DNA of 10,263 nucleotides from Verrucomicrobia bacterium GWC2_42_7 (lineage in GTDB: Bacteria; Verrucomicrobiota; Verrucomicrobiia; Opitutales; GWC2-42-7-A). The DNA lies in NCBI GenBank assembly GCA_001831055.1, contig MIDO01000124.1:1-10263 (forward strand). Direction: 5' to 3'. A program made the position numbers and the translations under genes. The notes beneath the pieces were generated by a model, which saw nothing but the letters and a program-made list of their open reading frames with translations, had not been told where the DNA came from and did not search any database. Positions 1 to 6,512 of the stretch are shown piece after piece. Every line of letters begins with the position of its first letter. Position 1 is the stretch's first letter.

Positions 1-653
1 ATATAGGCGTTAATAGTAAAAAGGAAGCCCTGAAGCTGATTTCTATCGGAGATGCGGCTGTCTATGATCATGATTTTGAAATCATTAATGGAAATATAGC
101 GACCGCACGTGCATTTGACGATAAGATTGGTTCATACGTGATTAGTGAAGTTCTCCGCAGATTAGCGAAAAGTAAAGAAAAGCTAGTCGCAAAGGTGGTA
201 TCCGTATCAACCACACAAGAAGAAATCGGAACCCGTGGCGCAACCACAGCGTGTTATGCAGTTGACCCTCAAATAGGTATAGCCGTTGACGTAGGCCATG
301 CAACCGATTCCCCTGATTGCGAAAAGACAAAATATGGTGACTTTAAATTAGGCGCAGGCCCCATCATTGCCCGAGGCCCAAACATAAATCCCCGTTTATT
401 TGAAGAACTAAAAAAATGTGCGGAAAAGCACGATATTCCTTACCAAATTGAAGCCGAAGCTAGGCCAACAGGTACCGATGCACGCGTTATCCAAATGACA
501 CGTCAAGGCGTTGCGACTGCCCTCGTATCCATCCCCTTACGCTACATGCATACACCTTGCGAGACCCTCAATCTTGAAGATGTCGAAAATACCATTAAGC
601 TCCTCTCTCACTTCATTCTTTCGCTTAAGAAGGAGTCATCTTTCCATTGGTAA
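1..653 (+). CDS. M42 family metallo-aminopeptidase (glutamyl aminopeptidase/endoglucanase-M type), 5'-truncated
   Basis: The reading frame is open from base 3 and gives the C-terminal 216 residues; the start lies before the window. M42 enzymes are cytosolic, di-metal, tetrahedral (TET) aminopeptidases that trim peptides from the N-terminus. Visible in order: AFDDKIG (residues 38-43 of this fragment) with the bridging metal Asp; TTQEEIGTRGA (70-80) with the catalytic Glu and the neighbouring metal Glu; DVGHATDSPD (96-105) with another metal Asp; GAGPIIARGPNINP; EARPTGTDA; and YMHTP (181-185) with the last metal His. All expected metal and catalytic residues in this portion are present, so the enzyme looks intact. 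A GTG at 138 lies inside the conserved region and is not the start. The TAA stop (651-653) abuts a family A repeat. The gene converges on ppx. The family is confident; the exact peptide specificity is not determinable. Confidence 0.93.
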   Translation, partial: IGVNSKKEALKLISIGDAAVYDHDFEIINGNIATARAFDDKIGSYVISEVLRRLAKSKEKLVAKVVSVSTTQEEIGTRGATTACYAVDPQIGIAVDVGHATDSPDCEKTKYGDFKLGAGPIIARGPNINPRLFEELKKCAEKHDIPYQIEAEARPTGTDARVIQMTRQGVATALVSIPLRYMHTPCETLNLEDVENTIKLLSHFILSLKKESSFHW

Positions 654-654
654 C

Positions 655-782
655 AGAAAAACATTATTTCAGTTTTTGAGTTCGTTGGGCAGCGGACTCA
701 CACTCCCTTACGTACGTAATGTACGCTCGGTCGTGTTCACCTTGCCCGCCTGCTCAAAATCCTGAACTAAAGTTTTTCAGGG
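655..782 (+). repeat. Family A palindromic element, copy A1
   Basis: An imperfect palindrome of about 128 bp with the left half first. The outer arm AGAAAAACATTATTTCAG is mirrored by CTGAACTAAAGTTTTTCAG at the far end, followed inward by TTTTTGAG / CTCAAAA. The inner left half reads TTCGTTGGGCAGCGGACTC and the inner right half CACCTTGCCCGCCTGCTC, and the centre is ACGTACGTAATGTACG. The same L-centre-R plan recurs at 5760-6027, 5824-5953 and 6583-6708. It begins one base after the M42 stop codon, so the M42 transcript would end in it. Confidence 0.85.
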
Positions 783-810
783 GGGAGTCTATGTTGGGGG
801 AGCATAAAAC

Positions 811-856
811 TTCACCTCATACGCCTTCTCGAAAGCTTAAACTAACATCTTTCTGA
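811..856 (+). repeat. Solo right half of a family A element
   Basis: The stretch CACCTCATACGCCTTCTCGA, continuing into AAGCTTAAACTAACATCTTTCTGA, matches the right half of family A, best the 5905-5953 arm (CACCTTGCCCGCCTGCTCAA, then AAGCTCAAACTAACCTCTTTCTG). No matching left half is present in front of it. It looks like a decayed or half-deleted copy sitting about 30 bp after A1. Confidence 0.7.
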
Positions 857-910
857 TCACCTGTCTTCTTTTTTAACAGCAATTTCCAAAGTTCATCCAA
901 AAGAAGAACT

Positions 911-1020
911 TTGCGCGGAAGAAAAATTCCTTTCAAAATTTTTCTTCCGCGCAAGTATCTCCTTTTCGGAAGGGGTTCGGGGAAACGCTTTCTGGGTGAC
1001 CAAAAGCAGTTTCCCCGAAA
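911..1020 (+). repeat. Family B two-hairpin element, copy B-911
   Basis: The first hairpin is a perfect 18-bp stem: TTGCGCGGAAGAAAAATT (911-928), an 8-nt loop, then its exact complement (937-954). The linker TCTCCTTTTCGGAAGGGG follows. The second hairpin (976-1019) pairs TTCGGGGAAAC with GTTTCCCCGAA, with an inner GCTTT/AAAGC stem and the loop motif GGGTGACC. It lies between the convergent M42 and ppx genes, 13 bp past the ppx stop, so it could end transcription from both sides. No U-tract is seen, so it is not a textbook intrinsic terminator. Confidence 0.88.
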
Positions 1021-1032
1021 AATTCCCCCCTC

Positions 1033-1980
1033 TTATAATAGACTAGCGGCGAGGCCGAAGCGGAGATTACGTTTGGAAAACAGAATGCGGGAGGTGGATA
1101 GGACATCCATAATGGCAATTATTGTAATCAGTCCTGTTGGGAAGATATCGGCTCTATTTTCTGTGATAGAAAATCTAAAAGCTCTTTCTTTACTAGTAAG
1201 TTGGATGAGGGAAGCGAGGATACTTTGGATATCAGATTTTTCCAAAAATTTTCCAACATTGCCTCTTTCTTGCAAGATGGATTTTAAGGTGGCAATGGTG
1301 CCTCCTGTGGCTACAAGTGGTGATTTTTTAACTATGAAAGGGGAATGTGTGGGTATGACGTTTGTAACATGTTCATAGATAGCGTCCAAGTTGCATTGAT
1401 GGATGGGTTCTTTGTAGTTTTTAATGAATTGTTCTGTCAATCGCACTGCGCCCAAAGGCAAGCTGGTTGTTTGCGTAAATATACCGCCTTCTACTTTAAT
1501 AAATTCTGCGCTTCCTCCTCCGATATCAACGATGGAAAAGTCTTTTAGAGCAGAACATAGGGGGTCCGTTAAAATTCCTCGGGCAATACCTTCAGCTTCT
1601 TCCTTGCCTGAAAGGATTTTTAGAAAAATGCCAAATTTTTTATGAACCATACTCGCAAAGGTACTGCCATTCGCCGCATCGCGTACCGCGCTTGTTGCTA
1701 CAATCTCAATCGTGGAAACCGTATAATTTTCAACAGCTTCTATTAAGGTGCCAATCGCATCCGCTGCCTCTTGCATTTTCTTTTCTGACAAAAAGTAGGG
1801 TTTTTTACAAATACCTTCACCTATTCGATTTTCTATGGCTTTTGTAAAGACGACCTCCAAGTCGTCTATTCCTTTTTTTGCCACCAAAATTTTTATTGTA
1901 TTGCTTCCCACGTCGATGACACCCACGGTCTTAGGTGTGACTTCTTGTTGGCAAGGATACTGTTTTTTGGTGGGTTCCAT
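1033..1980 (-). CDS. ppx: Ppx/GppA-family exopolyphosphatase / pppGpp phosphohydrolase (short form)
   Basis: A 315-residue protein of the ASKHA fold. Members release phosphate from polyphosphate chains and/or convert pppGpp to ppGpp in the cytosol. Visible: the phosphate-1 loop VGVIDVGSNTIKILV (19-33); VATSAVRDAANG (94-105); LSGKEEAEGIARG (123-135), which carries the catalytic Glu position; the phosphate-2 motif VDIGGGSAEF (151-160); SLPLGAVRLTEQF (173-185); and the adenosine/substrate loop LVATGGTIATLKS (222-234). Near the end, ENRADIFPTG matches the usual C-terminal motif of the two-domain form. The protein ends there, so the HD-like third and fourth domains of E. coli Ppx/GppA are absent; this short form is common and looks complete. 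Ppx and GppA cannot be told apart from sequence alone. ATG start at 1980, with no Shine-Dalgarno. Monocistronic by spacing: 198 bp from trmH. Confidence 0.92.
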   Translation of the reverse strand: MEPTKKQYPCQQEVTPKTVGVIDVGSNTIKILVAKKGIDDLEVVFTKAIENRIGEGICKKPYFLSEKKMQEAADAIGTLIEAVENYTVSTIEIVATSAVRDAANGSTFASMVHKKFGIFLKILSGKEEAEGIARGILTDPLCSALKDFSIVDIGGGSAEFIKVEGGIFTQTTSLPLGAVRLTEQFIKNYKEPIHQCNLDAIYEHVTNVIPTHSPFIVKKSPLVATGGTIATLKSILQERGNVGKFLEKSDIQSILASLIQLTSKERAFRFSITENRADIFPTGLITIIAIMDVLSTSRILFSKRNLRFGLAASLL

Positions 1981-2007
1981 TGTGCTTACAAAACCATTTT
2001 AATTAAA

Positions 2008-2098
2008 CGTTGCTCAAGGAAAAACTATTTTCCTCACTATCCGCACCCGCGCAAGAGTAAAAAGGGGAATATTTGGAAGGGGATTTGGAAAAATGATT
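2008..2098 (+). repeat. Probable decayed family B element
   Basis: GTTGCTCAAGGAAAA and TTTTCCTCAC pair partly, followed by CCGCGCAAGAGT, AAAAAGGGG and TTGGAAGGGGATTTGGAAAA. This follows the order of copy B-911 (GCGC arm, CGCGCAAG, linker, GGAAGGGGTT, GGGGAAA) but many positions differ. It lies in the short leader upstream of ppx. The call rests on eye alignment only. Confidence 0.4.
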
Positions 2099-2136
2099 TG
2101 TTATGTGGTAAATTAAATTTCTATTGACGATGCCGG

Positions 2137-2172
2137 ATCCCGTTTCTTTTTCTCCACAAAAAGGAAAGGGAT
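2137..2172 (-). terminator. Hairpin 3' of trmH, possible terminator
   Basis: A 15-bp stem with one mismatch and one wobble (ATCCCGTTTCTTTTT / AAAAAGGAAAGGGAT) around a 6-nt loop, starting 7 bp past the trmH stop codon. Its position suggests a transcript end for trmH. No T-run follows on the minus strand, so termination by itself is uncertain. Confidence 0.45.
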
Positions 2173-2178
2173 GCCTCA

Positions 2179-2859
2179 TCACATCGCATTGTGTTTAAAG
2201 CTTGTGGATTGGAGGAGCCATTCGAATTTCAGTTTATCGTAGTCGTCGGAAGGAAGGGCCCAGGGGATATTTGATGATTTAAGTTTTTGAACAATAGAGT
2301 AGAGGATAATGCCCGTTGTTACGGAAACATTAAGGCTTTGGGAAAATCCGGTCATGGGGACGTACATGTAAAGATCTGAGAGATTATGGGCTTCCTCCGT
2401 CATTCCGATTTTTTCTGTTCCCATCACGATTGCAAGGGGACGGTCTAGCGGTATCTCCGGTAGAGAAATGGCTCCTGGTCGTAGCGTTGTTCCTACAATT
2501 CTATAACCCTTTCTTTTTAAATCAGTTAAGCAATCGATGGTTTGATTGGAGGCCGCGATGGGTTTTTTGGAACTTTTGTTGGGTTTATTTGTCCACCAGT
2601 TAAGCGATAGCCATTTTTCACATCCTATGGCGACACTTGATTTTTCCGGCTGAAACAAGTTACGGTTTTCAACAATGTGAAGATCTTGAATTCCCATACA
2701 GTCGCAAGTTCGCATAATTGCAGCCGCATTATGGGGTTGATAGATATCTTCCAGGACAAGGCTTACATAACGCGTACGTTGAGCCAACACCCCCTCTATC
2801 CTCGATAAGCGTTCCGGTGTGACTATCTTTGATAAATATTCCGTATTTATAGTTTCCAT
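2179..2859 (-). CDS. trmH: tRNA (guanosine-18-2'-O)-methyltransferase TrmH (SpoU family)
   Basis: A 226-residue protein of the SPOUT superfamily, which has a trefoil knot and uses S-adenosylmethionine to 2'-O-methylate a guanosine in RNA. The match to TrmH runs nearly end to end: TPERLSRIEGVLAQR (14-28), VSLVLEDIYQPHNAAAIMRTCD (33-54) with motif 1 Asn and the catalytic Arg, then VMGTEKIGMTEEA (motif 2), then VPMTGFSQSLNVSVTTGIILY (motif 3, knot and cofactor site). The N-terminal PERL..I..VL.QR segment is typical of TrmH rather than of the rRNA enzyme RlmB, which supports the tRNA Gm18 assignment. The C-terminal tail is shorter than in E. coli TrmH. ATG start at 2859; no Shine-Dalgarno, but TACTAT lies just upstream (2863-2868), so the transcript may have almost no leader. 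A family C repeat lies 32 bp upstream of the start. Confidence 0.9.
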   Translation of the reverse strand: METINTEYLSKIVTPERLSRIEGVLAQRTRYVSLVLEDIYQPHNAAAIMRTCDCMGIQDLHIVENRNLFQPEKSSVAIGCEKWLSLNWWTNKPNKSSKKPIAASNQTIDCLTDLKRKGYRIVGTTLRPGAISLPEIPLDRPLAIVMGTEKIGMTEEAHNLSDLYMYVPMTGFSQSLNVSVTTGIILYSIVQKLKSSNIPWALPSDDYDKLKFEWLLQSTSFKHNAM

Positions 2860-2890
2860 AATATAGTAAAATCAGTTTAAGCTGACACAT

Positions 2891-2991
2891 CCGGAAACCT
2901 TTCTTTTTGAGAGAAAAGAAAGGTTTCCGGAACCTTCCAAAGAAAAACTAACGATCGCCTAATCAAAATCTTCTGATTTTGGTTAGGCGAT
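2891..2991 (+). repeat. Family C two-hairpin element, copy C-2891
   Basis: The first hairpin is a perfect 17-bp stem: CCGGAAACCTTTCTTTT (2891-2907), a 6-nt loop, then the exact complement (2914-2930). The linker AACCTTCCAAAGAAAAACTAA follows. The second hairpin pairs ATCGCCTAATCAAAATC (2954-2970) with GATTTTGGTTAGGCGAT (2975-2991), 17 bp with one G-T wobble and a 4-nt loop. The copy at 9414-9514 carries the same parts and linker in the opposite direction. It sits between the trmH start and the accA end. Confidence 0.9.
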
Positions 2992-3092
2992 AGAATGAGT
3001 TCCATCCTTTTGTTGATAATAGCCGTCAAAAGGAACCCAAGCTGTGTCATTATATTTTGAAATAGCTATAGTTCGGATGAGTGGTAGATTCT

Positions 3093-3205
3093 TTTGGGAA
3101 AAACCGCTTTTGGTGGACCAGGAAAGGTTTTCCCCAAAAACCCTTTCCGAAAAGGAGTTACTTGCTCAGCGCTAAAATCCCATACGGAATTTTATTCCTG
3201 CGCAA
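3093..3205 (-). repeat. Family B element, degenerate copy B-3093
   Basis: Read on the plus strand, the GGGGAAA-type hairpin comes first (TTTTGGGAAAAACC / GGTTTTCCCCAAAA, about 3093-3138). The inverted linker CCCTTTCCGAAAAGGAG follows, then a GCGC-type hairpin whose right arm (ATTTTATTCCTGCGCAAG) is kept while the left arm (CTTGCTCAGCGCTAAAAT) has drifted. The order is the reverse of copy B-911, so it is inverted. It lies in the 529-bp gap between trmH and accA. Confidence 0.75.
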
Positions 3206-3254
3206 GGTATTTCGGAACGTTTTTCTAACTCTCGGAATGCGAAATTTTATCTCT

Positions 3255-3352
3255 ATTTTGCGATCGAAATCTGCAAGATTTTGATCGCAAAATCATTCGC
3301 TTTTCTTTAGAAGAGCCCAAGAACCTTTCTTTTCTTGTGAAAAGAAAGGTTC
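3255..3352 (-). repeat. Family C element, diverged copy C-3255
   Basis: ATTTTGCGATCGAAATC (3255-3271) pairs with GATTTTGATCGCAAAAT (3277-3293) with one wobble. After a linker containing CGCTTTTCTTTAGAAGAG, a 14-bp perfect stem GAACCTTTCTTTTC / GAAAAGAAAGGTTC (3321-3334, 3339-3352) follows. The order matches the copy at 9414-9514 and is reversed relative to C-2891. It lies 36 bp past the accA stop codon, so accA transcripts would run into it. Confidence 0.8.
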
Positions 3353-3388
3353 TCGGTTATCTCTTCCTCCACTCTCCAAAATACGACC

Positions 3389-4369
3389 TTATGCGCCAAT
3401 GAGAGATTTTTCCTCAAAGATGCCCATTTTGCGATATTTTTGATAGCGTTTTTCGAGTAAGTCTTCGGTGTTTAGGGAGGATAGCTGTTGAAGATTTCTG
3501 AGGAGGGCCTCTTTGAGGTTGTCGGCAGCCTCTTTGTAATCGAGATGAGCGCCGCCAAAAGGTTCTTTAATTACTTCATCGACAATTCCCATTTCTAGGA
3601 GTTTTTCAGCAGATAAGCGTAATGCTTCGGCTGCTTTTGGGGCGTGTACGCGGTCTTTCCACAAAATAGCAGCACATCCCTCTGGAGAAATGACAGAGTA
3701 ATAGGCATTTTCAAAGATCATCACGATATCGGATACAGCAATCCCCAAAGCACCTCCAGAGCCACCTTCTCCTATAACAACGGCTATAGAAGGGACGCTA
3801 AATTGACTCATTTCTCTTAGATTGACTGCAATGGCTTCTGCGACATGTCGTTGTTCAGAACCGATTCCTGGATAAGCCCCAGGAGTGTCTACGAGTGATA
3901 TGATTGGTAATTTAAACTTTTCCGCCAATCTCATTAATCGGAGGGCTTTTCTATATCCTTCTGGATTAGGGGAGCCAAAATTACGCATCAAATTTTCTTT
4001 AGTGGATCGACCCTTTTGTTGTGCAATCAACATGATCGCCTGGCCATTTAACAAGGCTGTTCCGCCTATAATCGCTTGATCATCTCCAAAGCAGCGATCC
4101 CCGTGCAATTCTTGAAAATCTTCGAAAATTAACTTTATATAATCCAGCGAGTAAGGTCGCTTTGGATGTCTAGCCAATTGGACTTTTTGCCAGACGGTCA
4201 ATTTTTCATAAATTTCCTTCTTTGTCTTTTCTATTTTGGCCTCTATCGATTCTATTTCTGCTGAAACATCCACCTTTGACTCTTGTGAGATTCTACGCAA
4301 CCTCTCTAGTTCCTCAGCTAAGCTTCTTAGTGGTTTTTCAAAATCAAGAAGATATTTTGGAGTCTCCAT
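3389..4369 (-). CDS. accA: Acetyl-CoA carboxylase carboxyltransferase subunit alpha
   Basis: AccA with AccD forms the carboxyltransferase that moves the carboxyl group from biotin on AccB to acetyl-CoA, giving malonyl-CoA, the first committed step of fatty acid synthesis in the cytosol. With the chosen start it has 326 residues, close to the family's usual 319. Visible: an N-terminal helical segment (about 8-60) ending in VQLARHPKRPYSLDYI (63-78); FGDDQAIIGGTALL (94-107); QQKGRSTKENLMRNFGSPNPEGYRKALRLM (117-146); VDTPGAYPGIGSEQRHVAEAI (160-180); IGEGGSGGALGI (199-210), the oxyanion-forming glycine-rich loop; and SVISPEGCAAILW (225-237). ATG 4369 is preferred because family members begin shortly before the FE.P helix; ATG 4381 adds only four residues and overlaps the likely -10 box. 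accD is not in the window. The gene stands alone, with repeats on both sides. Confidence 0.95.
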   Translation of the reverse strand: METPKYLLDFEKPLRSLAEELERLRRISQESKVDVSAEIESIEAKIEKTKKEIYEKLTVWQKVQLARHPKRPYSLDYIKLIFEDFQELHGDRCFGDDQAIIGGTALLNGQAIMLIAQQKGRSTKENLMRNFGSPNPEGYRKALRLMRLAEKFKLPIISLVDTPGAYPGIGSEQRHVAEAIAVNLREMSQFSVPSIAVVIGEGGSGGALGIAVSDIVMIFENAYYSVISPEGCAAILWKDRVHAPKAAEALRLSAEKLLEMGIVDEVIKEPFGGAHLDYKEAADNLKEALLRNLQQLSSLNTEDLLEKRYQKYRKMGIFEEKSLIGA

Positions 4370-4380
4370 ATTCGCTATCA

Positions 4381-4409
4381 TTTACATAACGTTTTTTTTA
4401 ATAAGTCAA
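4381..4409 (-). promoter_or_regulatory. Possible sigma-70-type promoter of accA
   Basis: On the minus strand, TTGACT (4404-4409) and TGTAAA (4381-4386) are 17 bp apart. The -10 box overlaps the first possible ATG (4379-4381), so transcription would begin a few bases before the second ATG (4369), giving a very short or absent leader. The -35 is good and the -10 is only 4/6. Confidence 0.4.
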
Positions 4410-4419
4410 GGTGTATCTT

Positions 4420-4527
4420 GCTAGGGGGAGCCGCTTTTGGTCCCCCAAAAGCGGCTCCCCCTAGCCCCCTCCGAAAAGGAGATCTTTGCGCGGGAATAAA
4501 ATCCATTGGGATTTTATTCCCGCGCAA
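4420..4527 (-). repeat. Family B two-hairpin element, copy B-4420
   Basis: This is the most perfect copy. Hairpin one is an exact 21-bp stem (4420-4440 with 4445-4465) around TCCC; it begins GCTAGGGGGAGCCGC. The inverted linker CCCCTCCGAAAAGGAG follows. Hairpin two is an exact 19-bp stem, TTGCGCGGGAATAAAATCC (4486-4504) with 4509-4527, loop ATTG. The GCGCGG base of the stem is shared with the copy at 911, while the inner stem differs and still pairs perfectly. It is in reverse orientation and sits upstream of the accA promoter. Confidence 0.9.
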
Positions 4528-4606
4528 GAACTTCGTTTCAGTAGGAGCTTAATGAAATACATGAAAAAACAGTGTGTTGCCAGAAAATTGAACCGATATT
4601 TTTCTA

Positions 4607-4650
4607 TTGGGGAAACCCTTTCCTGGGTGACCCAAAGCAGTTTCCCCCAA
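4607..4650 (+). repeat. Family B element, second hairpin only
   Basis: TTGGGGAAAC (4607-4616) pairs with GTTTCCCCCAA (4640-4650). The inner part CCTTTCCTGGGTGACCCAAAG matches the 976-1019 hairpin of copy B-911 closely. The GCGCGG hairpin and linker are missing. It lies 16 bp past the stop codon of the kinase-like gene, where it may mark the transcript end. Confidence 0.75.
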
Positions 4651-4666
4651 ACGGCTGCGCTTTCTT

Positions 4667-5725
4667 TTATCTTTCTGTATAGGAGAGGACTTGGTTTACG
4701 CGATCCAAGATAGATTCGATATAAGCGTGATTGAAGAAGTCGCAATGTTTGGCTTCTTGAAATATTCTTTTTAAGACTTCTGCGTTTAATCCACGTAATT
4801 TTTTTAATGAACTTGGCGGGATTTTGTCCTTTCGTTGGAGGATCAAACGCTCATCGGAGAATGGCCACTGTCTCCACAATGTGCATTGATATAAAACGTA
4901 TTGGAGGGGGTTGTCTCCTTGTATCAAATTTTCAACGGTTAGGGAGGGGAGAACCTTACCAAATGTTTTTTCTATGCTTTCTACGGTGGGATGTTTTATT
5001 GTTTGGACGCTTTCAAACGGGAATTTATCTTGCCTATCGTTTGGAGAAACTAGCTTTTCGTTGTGGTAGACCTCGAGGAAGGGTCTTTCTCCTAGCTGGA
5101 CTTGTTGACGTTTCATGATAGCCCAATTGTCTATTGCGACTAAAATGGGATTTTCATCTTCATCTTTTTGATATTGGGCAATTAAATTTCCTGCATTTGA
5201 GTCCCATTGTCCAAAAATGAAATAAAACAGCTTCAAGTTTACCAAATCGATATTGTTAATTTTTTTGAGAAGCGTTTCAAAATTATTTGAAGAAAGCAAA
5301 TCTACACTGGGTTTGACATAGAGTTGAAGACTACCAATCTTACCTTTTATTTTACGAATAACCGTAGGAGGTATAATCGGAAACCCTAAATGAAGAGAGG
5401 CCTCATAGGCAGCGATTTCTGGATAAGCATCATCCAAAAAATCTGCTGATTCACAAGGTTTGAATACCGCCTTTAGTCCCCCCTTCAACGTGACAACCCA
5501 TACATTTCCCTTAAACCTTGCTTCATACTTCCGTTGGCTAAGGAACATTTTCATATCTTCGATATATTCAATCGGATCTGTTCTTAACCTTTCCAATATA
5601 GACGGGTCATCCACTTGCACTTTTTCTCCAGACTCGGTCAATATATAATTTCCTGCCCAACAAACCTTCCTGTTTGCGAGAAACAAAATTAACATTAATA
5701 AGAAATGGGGTAACTTTCTTTTCAT
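4667..5725 (-). CDS. Exported protein with PI3/4-kinase-like core
   Basis: A 352-residue protein with a probable signal peptide: MKRK, a hydrophobic run from about residue 8 to 17, then a polar stretch ending VCWAG near 25. The core resembles bacterial proteins annotated as phosphatidylinositol 3-/4-kinase-related (PIK/HipA/FAM20-like kinase fold): LKAVFKP (84-90) as a candidate ATP-binding strand and Lys; PEIAAYEASLHLGFPIIPPTVIR (102-124), very close in style to the E-AAY---LG---PPT motif of that group; KIGSLQLYV (129-137); FGQWDSNAGNLI (171-182), like the catalytic loop D-x-x-x-x-N; and VAIDNWAIM (196-204), with a candidate metal Asp199. Substrate is unknown: a lipid, protein or small molecule are all open. 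Export of such a fold suggests an envelope or host-directed role, which is inference. The open frame extends upstream to 5818 but runs into a repeat; ATG 5725 gives the signal peptide and is preferred. No operon partner. Confidence 0.72.
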   Translation of the reverse strand: MKRKLPHFLLMLILFLANRKVCWAGNYILTESGEKVQVDDPSILERLRTDPIEYIEDMKMFLSQRKYEARFKGNVWVVTLKGGLKAVFKPCESADFLDDAYPEIAAYEASLHLGFPIIPPTVIRKIKGKIGSLQLYVKPSVDLLSSNNFETLLKKINNIDLVNLKLFYFIFGQWDSNAGNLIAQYQKDEDENPILVAIDNWAIMKRQQVQLGERPFLEVYHNEKLVSPNDRQDKFPFESVQTIKHPTVESIEKTFGKVLPSLTVENLIQGDNPLQYVLYQCTLWRQWPFSDERLILQRKDKIPPSSLKKLRGLNAEVLKRIFQEAKHCDFFNHAYIESILDRVNQVLSYTER

Positions 5726-5759
5726 GGAATAAGCGTAATATATCGCTCGTCCCTTAGCA

Positions 5760-6027
5760 ATAGAAAAACATGAGTTCAATTTTCGAGTGTGTTGGACTGC
5801 GGACTCACCATCCGTCACGTACTGCAGAAAGAGGTTAGTTTAAGCTTTTGAGTGTGTTGGGCTGCGGATTCGGGCTCAGTCACGTACGTATTGTACGCTT
5901 CCTCGCCCTCACCTTGCCCGCCTGCTCAAAAGCTCAAACTAACCTCTTTCTGCGGCATTATGCAAGGGGGCAAAAGTTCGTATTTACTTTGGCCGGCCTG
6001 CTCGAAAAGTTGAACTGATTTTTTTCT
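5760..6027 (+). repeat. Family A element A3, split by an inserted copy
   Basis: The left half (5760-5822) reads TAGAAAAACATGAGTTCAAT, then TTTCGAGTGTGTTGGACTGC, up to CACGTAC at the centre. A matching right half (about 5978-6027) reads TTCGTATTT, GGCCGGCCTGCTCGAAAAG, TTGAACTGATTTTTTTCTA. The outer arms pair with each other (TAGAAAAACATGAGTTCAA with TTGAACTGATTTTTTTCTA). Between them lie element A2 (5824-5953) and about 24 bp of unrelated sequence. Confidence 0.72.
5824..5953 (+). repeat. Family A palindromic element, copy A2, nested in A3
   Basis: A full copy of 130 bp. The outer arm GCAGAAAGAGGTTAGTTTAA is mirrored by TCAAACTAACCTCTTTCTGC with one mismatch, and continues into GCTTTTGAG / CTCAAAAGC. 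The inner left half is TGTGTTGGGCTGCGGATTC, the inner right half CACCTTGCCCGCCTGCTC, and the centre CACGTACGTATTGTACG. The outer arms differ from those of A1, A3 and A5, yet pair nearly perfectly within this copy. Confidence 0.85.
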
Positions 6028-6058
6028 AAGGTGCTTAAAGAAGATCCTAAAACGTAGT

Positions 6059-6105
6059 CCTCACCTTGCCCGCCTTCTCGAAAAAATGGGCTAATATTTT
6101 TCTGT
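6059..6105 (+). repeat. Solo right half of a family A element
   Basis: CCTCACCTTGCCCGCCTTCTC, followed by GAAAAAATGGGCTAATATTTTTCTG, matches the right half of family A. No left half precedes it. Like the solo half at 811-856, it follows a complete A element by about 30 bp and is preceded by a TAAAAC-containing segment. Confidence 0.68.
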
Positions 6106-6240
6106 AAGCTTTTTTGATTGGGTTAGTGGTGTATTATGGACGTTTTGAGAATAGAGGTAATTGACGGTTTAAACAGGCGCATTGAACAAATTAAAGAATG
6201 AACAACGAGAACAACTAGGAATAGCTATCCATTAACGACT

Positions 6241-6282
6241 GGGGTCTATTGCATTGCGCCTTTGTAAAAAACAATAGACCCC
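6241..6282 (+). repeat. Isolated hairpin GGGGTCTATTG / CAATAGACCCC
   Basis: An exact 11-bp inverted repeat around a 20-nt loop, followed on the plus strand by the T-rich ATTCTATTCTTTT. It matches none of families A to C. It could be a terminator of a lost plus-strand gene, but the long loop makes this weak. Confidence 0.45.
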
Positions 6283-6390
6283 ATTCTATTCTTTTGAAGG
6301 GTATTTTTCAATAGAGGATTTGAAAAATTTCGGCGGTGATGGACATGCTCAATCCCGTCGATTCTCAATCAATTTGACTATACCCCCTTC

Positions 6391-6495
6391 CTGCGCGAAA
6401 GAAAAATTTGAAAAATTTTACTTTCTCGCATTACCTCCTTTTCGGAAAGGGGCTTGGGAAAAACCCATTTTGGGTGACTATGGTTTCTCTGCAGT
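6391..6495 (+). repeat. Family B element, decayed copy B-6391
   Basis: TGCGCGAAAGAAAAATTT and AATTTTACTTTCTCGCA form an imperfect GCGC-type hairpin. The linker CCTCCTTTTCGGAAAGGGG and a worn second hairpin (TTGGGAAAAACCCATTTTGG, GTGACTATGGTTTCTCTG) follow. The order is the same as copy B-911. The second half is the most worn. Confidence 0.7.
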
Positions 6496-6512
6496 TTTTA
6501 GAGGCCTCTAAC

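Noticed and set aside
911..1378. Plus-strand open frame of 155 codons starting in the B-911 repeat
   Set aside because: Most of it lies antisense to ppx, which has clear family motifs, and the rest is repeat sequence.
4461..4745. Minus-strand open frame of 94 codons across the accA/kinase-like gap
   Set aside because: It overlaps the end of the kinase-like gene and two family B elements; composition follows the repeat and not a protein.
5726..5818. Upstream extension of the kinase-like gene by 31 codons
   Set aside because: These codons lie mostly in the left half of repeat A3, and using them would bury the signal peptide.
6136..6201. 21-codon ATG frame (MDVLRIEVID...)
   Set aside because: Too short, with no ribosome binding site or promoter and a stop just upstream; it may be chance or a gene remnant.
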